Origin: Succinivibrionaceae bacterium UBA3769
GTDB taxonomy: Bacteria; Pseudomonadota; Gammaproteobacteria; Enterobacterales; Succinivibrionaceae
DNA: 26,188 bases
Assembly: GCA_002372325.1 (NCBI GenBank)
Contig: DFFT01000024.1
Location: 1 to 26,188, forward strand
Direction of reading: 5' to 3'
Below, in pieces: positions 24,969 through 26,188 of this stretch. The position numbers and the translations under genes were made by a program. The stretch's first letter is position 1, and the number at the start of each line of letters is the position of its first letter. The notes under the pieces were generated by a model. That model did no database searches. It was not told where the DNA came from and saw nothing but the letters and a program-made list of their open reading frames with translations.

Positions 24969-25011
24969 CGCTTAACTGATTATGAGACAAGATTTTTTTG
25001 GATGAAGACAG

Positions 25012-25635
25012 ATGTCATTTGAAAGCAGCGCCGGCAGCCTTGCAGAAAAGGCAGCTTTAATTCCGTATGTTATTGAACAGACCGCCAAGGGTGAAAGATC
25101 CTACGATATCTATTCCCGGCTCCTTAAGGAAAGAATCGTGTTTCTGGTGGGAGAGGTTGAGGATCATATGGCCAATCTCGTAGTAGCTCAGCTCCTCTTT
25201 CTGGAATCAGAGGATCCGGACAAGGATATTTATCTTTATATCAATTCTCCCGGCGGCGCGGTGACTGCCGGCATGAGCGTTTACGATACCATGCAGTTTA
25301 TCAAGCCTGATGTCTGCACCCTGTGTCTGGGGCAGGCCTGCTCCATGGGCTCCTTCCTGCTGGCAGCCGGAGCTCCGGGCAAGCGTTATGCTCTGCCGAG
25401 CTCGCGGATCATGATTCATCAGGTGCTGGGCGGCTTCAAGGGCCAGGCCTCTGATATCGAGATCCATGCCCGGGAGACCCTCCGCATCAAGGAGGAAATG
25501 AACAAGAAGCTTTCATTCCATACCGGCCGGCCTTATGAAGAAATAGTTCAGGCCACCGACAGAGACAACTTCATGTCAGCCGAAGAAGCCAAGGATTTTG
25601 GTCTTATAGACGAGGTTTTAACCAAGCGTCCGTAA
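25012..25635 (+). CDS. clpP: ATP-dependent Clp protease proteolytic subunit
   Basis: A 207-residue serine peptidase that forms the double-heptamer chamber fed by ClpX. The catalytic triad is S111 (GQACSMGSFLLAAG), H136 (RIMIHQ) and D185 (TDRDNF), the same positions as in the E. coli precursor. The N-terminal dozen residues fit the self-cleaved propeptide, and INSPGG (78-83) forms the substrate-binding loop. The ribosome site is weak (GGA about ten bases ahead of ATG 25012). clpX follows after 53 bases with no terminator between, so the two are likely one operon. Confidence 0.97.
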   Translation: MSFESSAGSLAEKAALIPYVIEQTAKGERSYDIYSRLLKERIVFLVGEVEDHMANLVVAQLLFLESEDPDKDIYLYINSPGGAVTAGMSVYDTMQFIKPDVCTLCLGQACSMGSFLLAAGAPGKRYALPSSRIMIHQVLGGFKGQASDIEIHARETLRIKEEMNKKLSFHTGRPYEEIVQATDRDNFMSAEEAKDFGLIDEVLTKRP

Positions 25636-25688
25636 CCGGGGCGCCTGAACAGGAATACACACGATTATAAAAGCGGCAGGAAATATAC

Positions 25689-26188
25689 ATGGCAGGAAAT
25701 AAGAAAGACGGACCTACTTCCGGAGGAACCAAAACGCTGCATTGTTCCTTTTGCAACAAGTCACAGTATGAAGTGGCCAGGCTTATCAAGGGCGGAGATG
25801 ACGTTTATATCTGCAATGAATGCGTGGATCTCTGCAATGACATCATTTCCAAGGATCAGAAAAAGAAGCAGAACGAAAAGACCGACTATCTGGAGGATCT
25901 GAAGAAGCTTCCTGCTCCGAGAGATCTCAAGGCGCATCTGGATGAGTATGTCATCGGGCAGGAAAAGGCCAAAAAGATTCTTTCGGTGGCAGTGTACAAC
26001 CATTATAAGCGGCAGCTCGTAGGGGATGAATTTGACGGCGTGGAGCTGGGGAAGTCCAACATTCTGCTTATCGGTCCCACGGGTTCCGGCAAGACCCTTT
26101 TGGCGCAGACTCTGGCCCGGTTCCTTAATGTGCCCTTCGCCATGGCCGATGCCACCACCCTGACCGAGGCCGGCTACGTGGGCGAGGA
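25689..26188 (+). CDS. clpX: ATP-dependent Clp protease ATP-binding subunit ClpX (cut by window end)
   Basis: The first 166 codons of the AAA+ unfoldase that recognises substrates and threads them into ClpP. The N-terminal zinc-binding domain has C19, C22, C42 and C45 (CSFC and CNEC). The AAA+ module follows, with DEYVIGQEKAK near residue 85 and the Walker A loop GPTGSGKT at 129-136. The sequence then stops at AGYVGE, within the first third of the AAA+ domain. ATG 25689 follows GCAGGAAA. The rest of the gene, and any lon gene after it, lies outside the window. Confidence 0.97.
   Translation, partial: MAGNKKDGPTSGGTKTLHCSFCNKSQYEVARLIKGGDDVYICNECVDLCNDIISKDQKKKQNEKTDYLEDLKKLPAPRDLKAHLDEYVIGQEKAKKILSVAVYNHYKRQLVGDEFDGVELGKSNILLIGPTGSGKTLLAQTLARFLNVPFAMADATTLTEAGYVGE

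Noticed and set aside
25002..25022. Six-codon frame (MKTDVI) overlapping the clpP start codon
   Set aside because: It has no ribosome site; a regulatory role cannot be supported from one sequence.
5020..25240. Frequent GGATCC and CCGG words across the window
   Set aside because: They look more common than chance by eye, but most lie in coding frames rich in Gly, Asp, Ser and Pro codons. Codon preference explains them without a special role.

Overview
This is a chromosomal window of a gammaproteobacterium. The housekeeping genes point there: a 470-residue PykF-type pyruvate kinase, a separate SpoT, a 432-residue trigger factor followed by clpP and clpX, RsmD and MetE. The small isolated operons, the gut-type L,D-transpeptidase and paired SNF-family transporters suggest a host-associated anaerobe such as Succinivibrionaceae. 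That family placement is inference from memory and was not tested.

Layout. Positions 1-2300 are a mobile-element scar: a possible insertion-sequence end, the 3' remnant of a chemoreceptor gene, and an ISKra4-like transposase split by a -1 frameshift at a run of seven A. Next come spoT (minus), a flavodoxin-fold NAD(P)H oxidoreductase (plus), a secreted protein of unknown function (minus) and an AAA/PD-(D/E)XK protein (minus). A largely empty 600-base stretch with a transposase remnant follows. Then come two tandem sodium-dependent SNF-family transporters, rsmD, a SUKH/SMI1-like gene (minus) and pyk (minus). After these lie a two-module nuclease-like protein (plus), metE (minus), a membrane-anchored Sel1-repeat/J-domain protein, an L,D-transpeptidase, and finally tig, clpP and the first 166 codons of clpX, cut by the window end.

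Most genes look monocistronic, and convergent pairs are separated by clear intrinsic terminators (5602-5627, 14659-14682, 18358-18384). Likely co-transcribed groups are the transporter pair, the Sel1-J gene with the L,D-transpeptidase, and clpP with clpX. Near-consensus sigma70 promoters are visible before pyk and tig.

The most notable points are three. The 633-residue protein at 16451-18352 appears to be an internal duplication of a Card1/DUF1887-like winged-helix plus PD-(D/E)XK module, with the active site kept in copy 1 and lost in copy 2, no CARF domain visible and no CRISPR array nearby. SpoT keeps its ppGpp hydrolase residues but has lost several synthetase residues. A membrane-anchored Sel1-repeat protein ends in a J domain. 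No rRNA, tRNA or CRISPR array was recognised.
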